Shown here piece by piece: positions 52,601 through 61,530 of a DNA stretch of 64,000 bases. The number at the start of each line of letters is the position of its first letter. Positions within the stretch are counted from its first letter, which is position 1. The notes beneath the pieces were generated by a model, which was given only the letters and a program-made list of their open reading frames with translations, made no database searches and was not told where the DNA came from. This DNA comes from Zonotrichia leucophrys gambelii (taxonomy: Eukaryota > Chordata > Aves > Passeriformes > Passerellidae), in assembly GCF_028769735.1 (NCBI RefSeq), contig NC_088177.1:17238599-17302598 (forward strand), given 5' to 3'. The position numbers and the translations under genes were made by a program.

Positions 52601-55600
52601 AGTTTTCGGATTGAATGCTGACAACCAAGTTGCTAGAGTGGGATGTGTTAAAATACTTGTTTTGCTTTCCCAGAGCAGTTAACCCTTAGGCCAGGGGTGC
52701 AGGGGTTGCTGGTTAAACAGGAATTAACTCAGTGTCTCTCCCAACTGACTGGGTGCAGGAGCAGATGACTCAGTTTTGTCTGAAGACCGACTGAATGAAA
52801 CTGAACTGACTGACTTGGACGGGCAGCTGGAGCCCCCTGCCAAGAACTACCTGCCTGCAGAAGAGGAGAACAACCTGCGCCACTCTCACAACGACGTCGC
52901 CCACGGCGCCCAAGAGCACGAGCTGCACGATTCCGAGTATGACAGCCATGGAGAAGATAAAATGATAGCTAGAAAACACAGTCACCACTGGCATCACAAA
53001 CATTCCCATCATTCCCATGGCCACTGTCATTCTGGAAAAGACCTGAAAGATACTGGGATAGCTAATATTGCTTGGATGGTAATTATGGGAGATGGCATTC
53101 ACAACTTTAGTGATGGCTTAGCAATCGGTAAGCAAAAGCACTGAGTATTTCTCAACAGTTTCTCCTTACCTTTAGTAACTCTGCTAATATTTGACTTATC
53201 AGTAATCACAGGTAAGGCTTCCAGTTAGCACCTGTGGTTACTGCCATTGTTCAGTCTCCTGCAGAGCGGAAATAAAAAGGCTGTCAATTGTAATAGTTTA
53301 CCTTTTGTTAGCATTCTGTGCTATTTGCACTAAAATTAGTGTATCAGTAGCAGTGACAGTCACAGTCTCTGCCAAGGAGAGACTGGTGCATGCAAACCTT
53401 GGGATTTATGGAGCACAGTAACCCACCTTTCTTCTTCGGGTCTCAGTTGCCTTAGAATTATAAATAAATGCCTTTCAGCCTTATTTAGAATGATATTTAC
53501 TAACAATAATAGTAATACTATTTATATTATTCTTAATACATAGAATTACACAGTACTTGCAAATAAAAATACACTGTGAGTCAGGTGACAAATAATATTT
53601 TAAAAGTATTACTCAGGATAATTTAATCTTTATTTAAGCAAAATATTATTTTGGCTCACAGTTAGTATAGATTTATTTCTAGCCAAGTGCAGAAGAAATT
53701 GGAAGTACCAAAAAGATTTTATTAGATTTATTAAATCAACTTGGAGTCACACAATGTTCTAAATGTGATTTGAATTGTAAAGTGTATTAATTTGGATATA
53801 CAAGTCAGGATAATGGTGGGAGGACTGAAGGGCACACTTTGGATTTTTTACTAAGGTAGCTGCTTAAGAGTAAGGGTACACAGGGTTCTGAACTAATGGC
53901 AGAAGGGACACACCCATTTTGATGGATGGGGCATAAGCATTTGTCAGGGTCTCTAGTTAACAATGGAATCTACTACAGTTTCTCCATTTCCTTCTGACAA
54001 CTTCTAAAGAAACTAAACTCCTTAAAAACTAACTTGTTGCTTCATTTTCACATAAAACAGGTAAGACATTTAGACAATGGCTTTTAAGGCCAAAAACAAT
54101 TGCCATGCCTTCTGTTGAGAACTTCACAGTATTGAAATTCCATTTCTGAATATTTCTAGGTCAAGCCCAAACAGCTGAATTTGTGGTAAAATGTAGATTT
54201 TAGAAAAGCATGGTCATCTTTTTAATGTATCAAACTATGAGGAATCCAGAGGAAAGTTAAATTCCCCCTCTGTCTTCAGACTGTCTTTTCTTTCTGCTTT
54301 ATGCAGCCTGTTTAGACTGCTCACTGCAGGCTCTTTTTGTGCTTTTCTCTGCTACAGTACAGAAATTTAATACCAGTTTTCTCATCTCAGAATTATTTAA
54401 GGTATGACATTAAAGTTGACTGAATTCAATTAGCTTATGCAAAAGTACTGAAAGATATTTATGGCAATGTTTTTACCCTTATTTTCCAGGTCTGGCTTAC
54501 TAATATTGCTGATATGTTCTCTGAAAATAAGTACAAAGGAGCTAGAGAGGTTATGGGTTAAACATTAGTTTGGATTTCCAAGCTGGAAAGGAGAGAGCCA
54601 GACTCTTGCTCATGTACATTCCCAACTGCCCTCATGTACTGGAGAGTTCCTAAAAGTGGTGTTATTTATTGGCTTGCTGTCTTTATATCTCGTTTTTGGC
54701 CAGTTGTGTTCTCCTCTCCAGGGTGTGCCTTGCAGATAAATGAGTAATGAAGCCTGCAGTGGTAATGCACATCCAGGGTGCTTCCAGTATTTCCCATTTG
54801 TATACAGACAGGACACAGACATACTGAAAGATATTAGTGTGCATTCTAACAGAAGGGTGTCAGCTCTGCAAAGTCAATTGATTTTCTGACGTGAAAATAG
54901 TGAAATATAATTTTAATTTTTTTTTCCTTTTTTTTTTTCTAGGAGCAGCTTTTAGTGCTGGACTGACAGGAGGAATTAGTACATCTATAGCAGTATTTTG
55001 TCACGAGCTTCCCCATGAATTAGGTAACTAAGTGTAGAAACTGTGCTCCATCTATACAAAATCCTTATCTAAAAGTTGTTGTAATACTGTGATAAGCACA
55101 ATGAAGTGCAGAAGCTGCAGAGGTGACCAGAACTTCAAAGGGTGAGGGAGAAATATTGCTTCAGAGTAGGTACTGCTACAGGATTATGTTGGTAGTGTCT
55201 AGTTACAGCACTTCTCTAAAGCTTTTTGAGCATGTTTTAAAAATATTCTTAGGAGCATACAGGGAGCATACATTTTACATAGCTCTACATTTTCTAGAGT
55301 TTCACACTACTCTGTGTGGCATTGTCTTACACAAAGTTAAGTCACGTAAGTAAACACAAGTTTACAAAAGTAAAATTCCATGTGGGGATCTTCAGAAGAG
55401 GCTTTGTTCCAACTGTGGCCAAGTTCAGCAGGTGTGGCCATTTAGGGTAAAGCCTGTAGGCACTGTTGCCAGTGCCATTGGTTCTTGTCCCCCTAATTGA
55501 AGCATTTCTTTTGGAGGCAGCTAACCATGGTGAAACCTGTTGTTTTCACATTGCATGAAAATTTTCTGCACCCTGAGAGTTTAAAAAGAGCAGCCAGAGA

Positions 55601-58481
55601 GAGGAGGAATTTTCTGGTTTTCCACTGATGTAAAGTTGTGCTAGGCAGACCTATATCTGTACTCATAGCTTGCTCACTTGAGAGCTGCTGGGTCTGAATG
55701 ATCAAAAGTGAGGTAAAACAAGCACTTCAAAAACCTTAGAGGTGATGAGGGAAAGCATTTTATATAGGCAGCTCCTGAGCTATAGTAAATCATGGGCATA
55801 GGGGGGAAACAGTAGAGTAGGTGTTCATGGTTTGATCTGTGCTGTACAATCATTAGTTAAGTGAAGCTGCTGCAATAGATAAAGGATTGCAATGTATATT
55901 ACAATGCTTAGAACTTGACAGCACAGCATGATGAAATGAACCTGGTATAAGGGGTGAGTAGTTTATACCTATTTTTTAATATTTTTTTAAAATTTTGATA
56001 TGTTTTGATTCTAATTTTTGATTTTAGATTAGGCAGATAATTTCAGGCATGGATATAAGAACATTATGTAAGAATATTACATTAATTGTCCTGATTTCTG
56101 TATATCATCTTACACTTCTCATGATTACAAGAATTCAGTTTGAATGAAGTAAAACTATTAGAGCTGATTACAAGACTGAAGTCTTGATTTTTACATAATA
56201 TCTACTTTAGCACCTAAATTAGCAGAGCTGTCCTGAATTCAGAATAAAACACATTACCCTGGCGTGCCTTTACCCAGAAAACTGATTCAGGGTGGATGTG
56301 AAGTCACTCTTTGTGAATGTAACTCTTCCTAGTGCTCAGATTCAAATTCATTGTCATCTTCTGTGGGGACAAATGCCTCATTTTTCTCTTCGTGGATTTG
56401 CATAATGAGGTGTGTATAGCTAAGAGGAATTTTCCCAGGTATTGATCCTAACTAAGCCTCTGGTTTTATGTGCCATGGAGAACTCCTGAGTGTGTGCACA
56501 TGGGTGTGTTCTCTGTGGGAAGAGCAGACCCAGACTCCTGCATTCACCCTTGACAGTTAACCACTGCTGCCTTTGTGCCAATCAGTCAGCAGGATGAGCA
56601 GGCCCCTTCAGTCATGTTATTCAAGGGATGGCTGTGCCTGAGTACAGCTCTCCCAGGGGGATCAGTTCCCGTGGGGCTCATGAGCACCAGCAGCAGCAGC
56701 ACTCTGTGCTGAGGGGTGTCTGGGCTGCTGGCAGCGGCACTGAGAGCCGTGCTGTCCCCGCAGGTGACTTTGCGGTGCTGCTGAAGGCGGGGATGACGGT
56801 GAAGCAGGCCATCGTGTACAACCTGCTGTCGGCCATGATGGCCTACATCGGCATGCTGATCGGCACGGCCGTGGGCCAGTACGCCAACAACATCACCCTC
56901 TGGATCTTCGCCGTCACCGCCGGCATGTTCCTCTACGTGGCCCTGGTCGACATGGTACGGCTCCTGAGCTGGGCTGGGCCTTCTGGGTGGGAACGTGGGG
57001 CTTTGGGGGTGCTGCACTGCAGTCTGCTGCTCAGGCTCAGTCTGCACTGAGACTTCATCCTCATCTATTCGGTCTGGAAAGTTGACTCTGAACTTTTACT
57101 ATGAGCAGCTGCTGATGTGGTGAGTAGCTTTTAAAAAATTACCTGGTGGAAAAATGCTGCTGCTTCCAGAACACACACTGTGTTAGGTGCATTATCCTAA
57201 GTGTGTGTGCACCATAGATCAGACCCTTCAGTGCTGCTGTGCACATGTTACCTGCCTATATTCAGTCTTGATTTCTCTCCTCTAAGCTGCTTCAGAGCTT
57301 CATGTAAATAAGGCAGTTGTCTCACTTCTTGTCTTTACCAGCCCAAAGGTGATGAGATGGTTTTGTACTTTTGGGGTACTTGTCATGCTCTCCACTTCAT
57401 TATGGAGACTTTAATTTGTAAATATATTGTTGTTATAAAGTCAGTCTAACCTATTAATAGGTGAATGAATCCTTTTCGAGGCCTACTAAATTGTTAGATA
57501 GAATGTCTGGGGTAGAGTGATCCTTCTTGCAACTTCAGGTGTTCTGTAGTAGCCTATAATGCCTGATATATCACTCTCTTGTCAGCTCTGTGTCTGATAG
57601 TTATTTCCTGTCCTTTGAGTGAAGATGTCATGGATAAAGGAAAGGAAGGCAGTACTTTCATTCCTTCATTGCTTTTTCTTTCCCTCGGCCATCATAGTAG
57701 TAACCAAACAGTCAAAGTCCCATTAGTGGAAAGCTTCTGCAAGAGACACTTGAAACAGAACCAGTTTTGTCTTGGTGTTTGCATAATCAGCCTTGTTCTC
57801 AAAGACCTCTTTACCTGGCACGCAATAAGAATAGATTTTGATTCCTCCCTGGCTGTAAGCAGAGGTTCACAGAGGTGTGGTTTTCTATCCATTCCCTACA
57901 CCACCCCATATTTAAAAGGGATGTGTATGTGAGTATGAGTAAGTGTCTCAAATGACAAATGACTGGCTAGGTTAATCAAAGTCATATGTTTATTTGAGCA
58001 TGACTTGAATTCTTTTAAAATTAAAAGAGCAGAACTTGAAGAATATTGGGCTGAACCCTATCTTGAGGAACTTAATGTTCAATTACATGGATACTCCAGT
58101 GAAAGTTCAAGGAAAGGCATTTTTAGTTTGTTTTGTAAATACATTACATAATCGTGTTTTTATTGAACGTAGTTGTTCAGTAGAGTTTAAACTGTATCTT
58201 AGTGTATTGGTTTTATATCTGAACCTGGAGTGTTTATCCTTGACAATATAATATTGTAAACTTCTCAATGTATAAATTGAAAAGAGGTGAAATAACTTCC
58301 TCAATTGCTCTGTATCTTTTAGCTTCCAGAAATGCTTCATGGAGATGGAGATAATGAAGAGCATGGTTACTGTCCTGTGGGGCAGTTTATTCTTCAGAAT
58401 CTAGGCCTGCTTCTTGGATTTGCCATCATGCTGGTGATTGCCCTCTATGAAGACAAAATAGTGCTTGACATCCAGTTTTGA
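42599..58481 (+). CDS. SLC39A10: SLC39A10, zinc transporter ZIP10 (nine coding exons, 858 aa)
   Basis: Coding exons 42599-43663, 44535-44736, 48734-48903, 49851-50069, 51334-51454, 52759-53127, 54943-55023, 56764-56954 and 58323-58481 join in frame into 858 codons plus TGA. All eight introns are GT-AG. The product is a LIV-1-type ZIP protein that imports zinc across the plasma membrane. Visible parts: signal peptide (about 1-25); His-rich ectodomain (26-355) with sequons at N49, N151, N185, N204 and N231; CPALLYQ (383-389); TM1 about 424-446, TM2 453-477, TM3 522-542, TM4 692-719, TM5 721-750, TM6 758-780, TM7 786-804, TM8 828-848; HNFSDG at 707-712 and HELPHELGD at 736-744, the metal site. 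Human ZIP10 is about 831 residues, so the length fits. The N-terminal start, exon-2 repertoire and exact match of [18 protein letters not shown] sequence favour ZIP10 over its paralogue ZIP6. No frameshift or premature stop is seen. Confidence 0.97.
43664..44534 (+). other. SLC39A10: SLC39A10 intron 2
   Basis: GTGAGT donor and TTGCTTGCAG acceptor, 871 bp. AT-rich, no further feature recognised. Confidence 0.9.
44535..44736 (+). CDS. SLC39A10: SLC39A10 coding exon 2: CPALLYQ region
   Basis: Residues 356-422 plus the first base of codon 423. Starts [12 protein letters not shown] and contains CPALLYQ (383-389), the Cys-Pro element just before TM1 that marks the LIV-1 subfamily. The acceptor is TTGCAG and the donor CAG/GTAGGT. 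This exon covers the PAL-like part of the ectodomain. Confidence 0.95.
46563..46679 (-). other. Antisense exon-like segment B in intron 3
   Basis: On the minus strand a polypyrimidine acceptor (CCTTTCCTTTTCAG) is followed by 117 bases open in one frame (39 codons, WFRGLSSD... to ...SEDVTELS) and then a strong donor, TCT/GTAAGT. Both ends are phase 0. The product is Ser-rich and resembles no family I know. It may be a real exon of an antisense transcript, a pseudogene remnant, or chance. Confidence 0.3.
46899..47177 (-). other. Antisense open frame A with splice donor in intron 3
   Basis: The minus strand is open from 47,177 without a stop to the donor AAG/GTAAGG at 46,899-46,898, ending ...[10 protein letters not shown] in phase 0, which matches the phase of segment B 219 bases downstream. 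The composition is hydrophilic and balanced, including [20 protein letters not shown], unlike a GC-artefact frame. No convincing acceptor or initiation codon was found, and no family is recognised. Confidence 0.3.
48734..48903 (+). CDS. SLC39A10: SLC39A10 coding exon 3: TM1 and TM2
   Basis: Completes codon 423 and encodes 424-479. TM1 ([18 protein letters not shown]...) and TM2 ([20 protein letters not shown]) follow, ending LLHLLPH before the variable His-rich cytoplasmic loop. Acceptor TTCCCACAG, donor CAT/GTAAGT, phase 0. Confidence 0.96.
48904..49850 (+). other. SLC39A10: SLC39A10 intron 4
   Basis: 947 bp, GTAAGT donor and TCTCCCCCAG acceptor. Contains a short poly(A) run near 49,660. 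No other feature seen. Confidence 0.9.
49851..50069 (+). CDS. SLC39A10: SLC39A10 coding exon 4: first His loop and TM3
   Basis: Residues 480-552. Between 481 and 512 there are 15 His residues, mostly in alternation with small or charged residues ([16 protein letters not shown]). This is the TM2-TM3 cytoplasmic-side metal-binding loop. TM3 ([20 protein letters not shown]) follows. The His block is CpG-rich while the TM3 half is AT-richer. Ends at AAG/GTAGGT, phase 0. Confidence 0.96.
50070..51333 (+). other. SLC39A10: SLC39A10 intron 5
   Basis: 1,264 bp, GTAGGT donor, TTTTCTGTTGCAG acceptor. Nothing further recognised. Confidence 0.9.
51334..51454 (+). CDS. SLC39A10: SLC39A10 coding exon 5: long cytoplasmic loop, first part
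   Basis: Residues 553-592 plus the first base of codon 593: basic stretch KQKWCKK followed by [11 protein letters not shown] and DWLQLKPL, the conserved start of the TM3-TM4 loop of ZIP10. Donor GCAG/GTAGGC. Confidence 0.95.
51455..52758 (+). other. SLC39A10: SLC39A10 intron 6
   Basis: 1,304 bp. Contains a (GTTT)n microsatellite at 51,726-51,766. The acceptor GGGTGCAG is purine-rich and weaker than the others, though TGTCTCTCCCAACTGACT lies just upstream. A second AG at 52,764 could compete. Confidence 0.88.
51726..51766. repeat. (GTTT)n microsatellite
   Basis: Two runs of GTTT interrupted by GCTGGCTT. Likely length-polymorphic simple repeat in intron 6. Confidence 0.85.
52759..53127 (+). 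CDS. SLC39A10: SLC39A10 coding exon 6: second His loop and TM4
   Basis: Completes G593 and encodes 594-715 plus one base. Acidic stretch [14 protein letters not shown], then His clusters (634-649 and 666-683, the latter [18 protein letters not shown]), then TM4 with [19 protein letters not shown]707, N708 and D711 in HNFSDG are metal-site residues of the ZIP family. Donor ATCG/GTAAGC. Confidence 0.97.
53128..54942 (+). other. SLC39A10: SLC39A10 intron 7
   Basis: 1,815 bp, with a very long T-rich acceptor tract ending TTTTTTTTCTAG. A hairpin near the donor is listed separately. Confidence 0.9.
53200..53243. repeat. Intron hairpin near the exon 6 donor
   Basis: CAGTAATCACAGGT (53,200-53,213) pairs with ACCTGTGGTTACTG (53,230-53,243), 14 positions with a single G-U type pair, around a 16-nt loop. 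It begins 73 nt downstream of the splice donor. Confidence 0.6.
54943..55023 (+). CDS. SLC39A10: SLC39A10 coding exon 7: TM5 metal-binding helix
   Basis: 81 bases encoding the end of codon 716, residues 717-742 and the first base of 743. It carries [11 protein letters not shown] of the LIV-1 signature [10 protein letters not shown]736, E737, H740 and E741 line the metal site. Acceptor TTTTTTCTAG, donor TTAG/GTAACT. Confidence 0.97.
55024..56763 (+). other. SLC39A10: SLC39A10 intron 8
   Basis: 1,740 bp, AT-rich until about 56,630 and then GC-rich up to the acceptor TGTCCCCGCAG. No gene or repeat recognised. Confidence 0.9.
56764..56954 (+). CDS. SLC39A10: SLC39A10 coding exon 8: TM6 and TM7
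   Basis: Completes G743 and encodes 744-806, from [19 protein letters not shown] through TM6 (about 758-780) and TM7 (786-804) to ALVDM. It is strikingly GC-rich with G or C in nearly every third codon position, unlike exons 7 and 9. Donor ATG/GTACGG, phase 0. Confidence 0.97.
56955..58322 (+). other. SLC39A10: SLC39A10 intron 9
   Basis: 1,368 bp, donor GTACGG and acceptor TGTATCTTTTAG. Contains a 12-bp palindrome, CCTATTAATAGG, near 57,450. No gene recognised. Confidence 0.9.
58323..58481 (+). CDS. SLC39A10: SLC39A10 coding exon 9: TM8, C-terminus and stop
   Basis: Residues 807-858 and TGA at 58,479-58,481. Begins [20 protein letters not shown], then TM8 (about 828-848) and the short tail [11 protein letters not shown], matching the conserved ZIP10 C-terminus. 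Confidence 0.97.
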   Translation, partial: LPEMLHGDGDNEEHGYCPVGQFILQNLGLLLGFAIMLVIALYEDKIVLDIQF

Positions 58482-58940
58482 CCTGATGCTGGTAATCACT
58501 GTGGTTCCAATCTGTTGCTGTCTGGCTTTGAGTCTGCACTGTGTGGCTGTGTGCCCACTGCTCAGAGGACACGTGGTGCTTGCACTGCTTACACAAGGAC
58601 AGGAGATCCCCTTCTGCCTAGGGGCTTCTGCTTTTCTCTGATCCCATCAGATGAGCTTACCCAACACAACTCCTAAACTCCAGTGGGCGACGTTTAGGAA
58701 ACCCTAAATCTGAGAGATAAGGGCCAAGGTCAGGGTGCTGTATAGGAAGCACTGCTTGCTTAAGAAAGAAAAAGTACAGGAAAATATCTCATTTGGGAAA
58801 ATACCATTCCATTAGTGCACTTGGACAGAACCCAGATGTTGCAGCTGAAACTCACACCTGTACAAGGAACCCAAGGAAACTTTTAGTGCCACATGAGGCT
58901 TGAGTAGCTCACAGCTCTATGTATGTATAGATCTGTGTAG

Positions 58941-58990
58941 ATATAGACAGAGGTGCACACATATATGTGTGTGTGCACCTCTGTGTATAT
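58941..58990 (+). repeat. Long hairpin in the 3' UTR
   Basis: CAGAGGTGCACACA (58,948-58,961) is perfectly inverted as TGTGTGCACCTCTG (58,970-58,983) around an 8-nt loop. One more A-T pair and, after one mismatch, five more pairs extend the stem to 58,941 and 58,990. Part of the stem is TG/CA and TA simple sequence. In the ZIP10 mRNA it would fold as a stable stem-loop. Confidence 0.8.
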
Positions 58991-59097
58991 ATATGTGTAT
59001 TAATCCTGTGCTGATTTTTCTGCGTAGTGGTGACTTGAAGTATTCTGTCTTACAGCAGGACATGACTGGAAACCACTGTGCTGGCTTAAATTTTTAA

Positions 59098-59103
59098 AAT
59101 AAA
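59098..59103 (+). promoter_or_regulatory. Proximal polyadenylation signal AATAAA
   Basis: AATAAA 617 bases after the stop codon. It is followed about 40 bases later by TGTT/GTGTT words that could act as the downstream element. Would give a short 3' UTR that still contains the hairpin. Confidence 0.5.
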
Positions 59104-61507
59104 GCCCCAAGCCTAAACACTGTTTAAATTCTTACAAGCCGTGTTAAGCTGCACTCCACCATTGCAAAGCTCCTGTGTAAGAAGGCAGGCTGTTGCTGTG
59201 TACTCTGCAAAGTGTAACTTCTGTCGAGGGTCAGTTTGATGATGTTTTTCCCCAGCTGAGATTTATTTGATGTTTGTTCCTTTATATTAGTAGGAAAATG
59301 CAAAATGCAGTAGAATTAGTGTTAGCTTGGGGAAATCCCTGACCTTGGAGTTATTGAGCTGTTTCTGGTTCTTTCTTGCAGACGCTAAACATGTATTGTG
59401 TGCCACTTGCAGCATAAACTACTGAAGAATTGTGGCTGTGAATTTGTGCAAACTCTTTTAACCAGAGAATCCATGTGGGAATTTCTCCATTTTTTAAAAT
59501 TATTATTTTGGACTATTTTCTCCTCTTCATGTTAAACCAAGGTGCAAGATGCTAGTTGCTGAAGCTGGACACAAGGGTTAAATTATGCTCTGTGGATGTT
59601 GTACTGGTAGGGTATTTACGATACTGTAACAGCGCATCAAATCTGTTCCTTCAATGCCTTGATATCAGACATTGTGACACCAGCCATTTCTGGCAGTAAA
59701 GAATATGTAAGAAGATTTCTACTTCCAGTATAAAGGAGTTCATTTCTATGATATTTTTTTACAATTTTGGTATTTAAATTAGATTATTAAAAAGCAGATG
59801 TGGTAGAACCATGGTATGTGTCATTTAGAAGAATAGACTGAAAATTTGGGCCTTAACTTGCTGGGACCAGCTGTCCTAGATCAGATTGTGCTGACAGGCA
59901 TTTATTGCCAGACATGAGTTAGTTCTTCTTGTACCCATCTCCTTAAAAAAAAAAATAAATTGTAAGTTTGTGGGGAGTGCAAGTTGATTCTGTAGTACCA
60001 GTCCTAAGCATGGTAGTAGCTTTTTTTCCAAACATCCAGTTTGTCTCTCTACTGTGTATGCCAGGTAAAAGCTGTACTTTGACTGTGTGCCGTAAGTTTA
60101 AAGTTCCGGTCTGCTTGGTGCCAGTGTAGCTGCTAAAAACACTTAATCCTGACGCCTTTAATGAGAGCCAGTGGGTCTCTGCATTCCATTTCAACTTCCC
60201 CTGTTTCCTGTGGCCCTTTCCTTTGGAAGCTTCATTGGTCAGTCTAGCTTTTACTGAGAGCAGCTCATGTGTTTTAAAGGTATCAGTTGGTTGCCAGTAT
60301 TTCTTCCTAATGCAGTATCAGGAAACAGTATTAAGGGTCCATTTCAAAGAAGGGTGCAGTTTCTTCAGTGAAGAAGCCAAAAGCCCAGAGTTCAGGCATG
60401 TGGCCATTTGATGTTCTGAACTCAGGTTTTCTTTTTTCCTCTTTAAACATATTTAGTGTAGAACCCTAATTAGCAAACACACTGTTGTTAGCTTCAGATT
60501 GCTGAATTTCTGCAGTGTAAAACTCCTGGATGACATTTTTGCATAGTGCCCATGTTAAGTCAATGAGACAAAACTTCCTGGATACCTTCTGAAGAGCTGA
60601 GTTTAAACAATCTCTCTTTCCTTTGTATTAAACTGACTGACTTAAGTTTTTTTCTTTTCTGTTAATTCTGAAATATAAGGGGGTCATTATGCAGCTGATG
60701 TTTTGTCAAATGATTTTTTTTTAAGATTTATTTCTCTTAATTCTTTTCAAATGAAGATTTCTGTATTTCCAGTAGTATATTTACTGTTGTGTTAGTTGGA
60801 ATGTGGTTATAGCTCAATACACTGCCTCTGTAGGAAAATAGTTAACTTCCTTCCAAGACCATCTTCAGACAAGGGAAAAACATGGTCGTTGAAGGTAGGT
60901 ACTATATTTTTCATGGAATATAGATTGTTTACTTTTATTTTCTAGTATTTATTGCAAGTGTAACAGAGCAGTGTAGCAGCTGTGACTTCTCTATGTTTCC
61001 ACCAGTATTGAATTCCAGATGATTCTAATGTACACTTCTGAGTCATGTTACAGACAATCTGAATTCCACTACATTTCTACTTGGCTTCAACATTCCATTT
61101 GGCTTGAATCCAGAGTCTCATTTAACTTGTATTTGTTGGAGGGCATAAATGTTACTTGTATATTTTACAATGCTGTCACTGTGTGACATCCCATATGAAT
61201 TCTGATGTAAATCACATTGCACTCAATCCGCTGTGATTATGCTTAGAAAATGTTGTAGTTGCTAGATGCAGTGTGATTTTTTTTATTATTTTTTTCTTTC
61301 CTCTCCCCATTAACAACTGAGTCTATGGTTTTAAATGTGATAATGGTCCAATAAGATAACTTGCTGAGCTATTGTTTTTTTTTGTTATAACTAAATCATT
61401 TTTAAAAAATTTTATAAAGCTGGAAATTATCAAATGCTGTTTTGTTCATTGTCAACAGTGTTGTGTTCATTTTATGTATGTTCCTTATACATAAGGAGCC
61501 TTCAGAA

Positions 61508-61513
61508 AATAAA
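61508..61513 (+). promoter_or_regulatory. Distal polyadenylation signal AATAAA
   Basis: AATAAAAAAAAA followed by TTTTTGTTGAGTTTCTT, a U/GU-rich downstream region. Candidate end of a long 3' UTR of about 3 kb. The A-run could also be an internal-priming site in cDNA data. Confidence 0.4.
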
Positions 61514-61530
61514 AAAAAAATATTCAAGGA

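Larger units (their letters stand above)
58482..61530 (+). other. SLC39A10: SLC39A10 3' UTR (end uncertain)
   Basis: No splice acceptor or coding frame follows the stop. AT-rich, exon-like 3' UTR sequence continues past an AATAAA at 59,098 and further signals (ATTAAA at 59,786; AATAAA at 59,954) to an AATAAA at 61,508. Several TATTTAT-type AU-rich words occur, for example near 60,948. I place the distal end near 61,530 because the last strong signal precedes it, but 3' end data would be required to fix it. Confidence 0.6.

Noticed and set aside
42599..58481. Alternative assignment to SLC39A6 (ZIP6)
   Set aside because: The N-terminal start, the CLNATQLL and SDHKLN segments and the C-terminal tail fit ZIP10 better than ZIP6, and the overall length (858) exceeds that of ZIP6.
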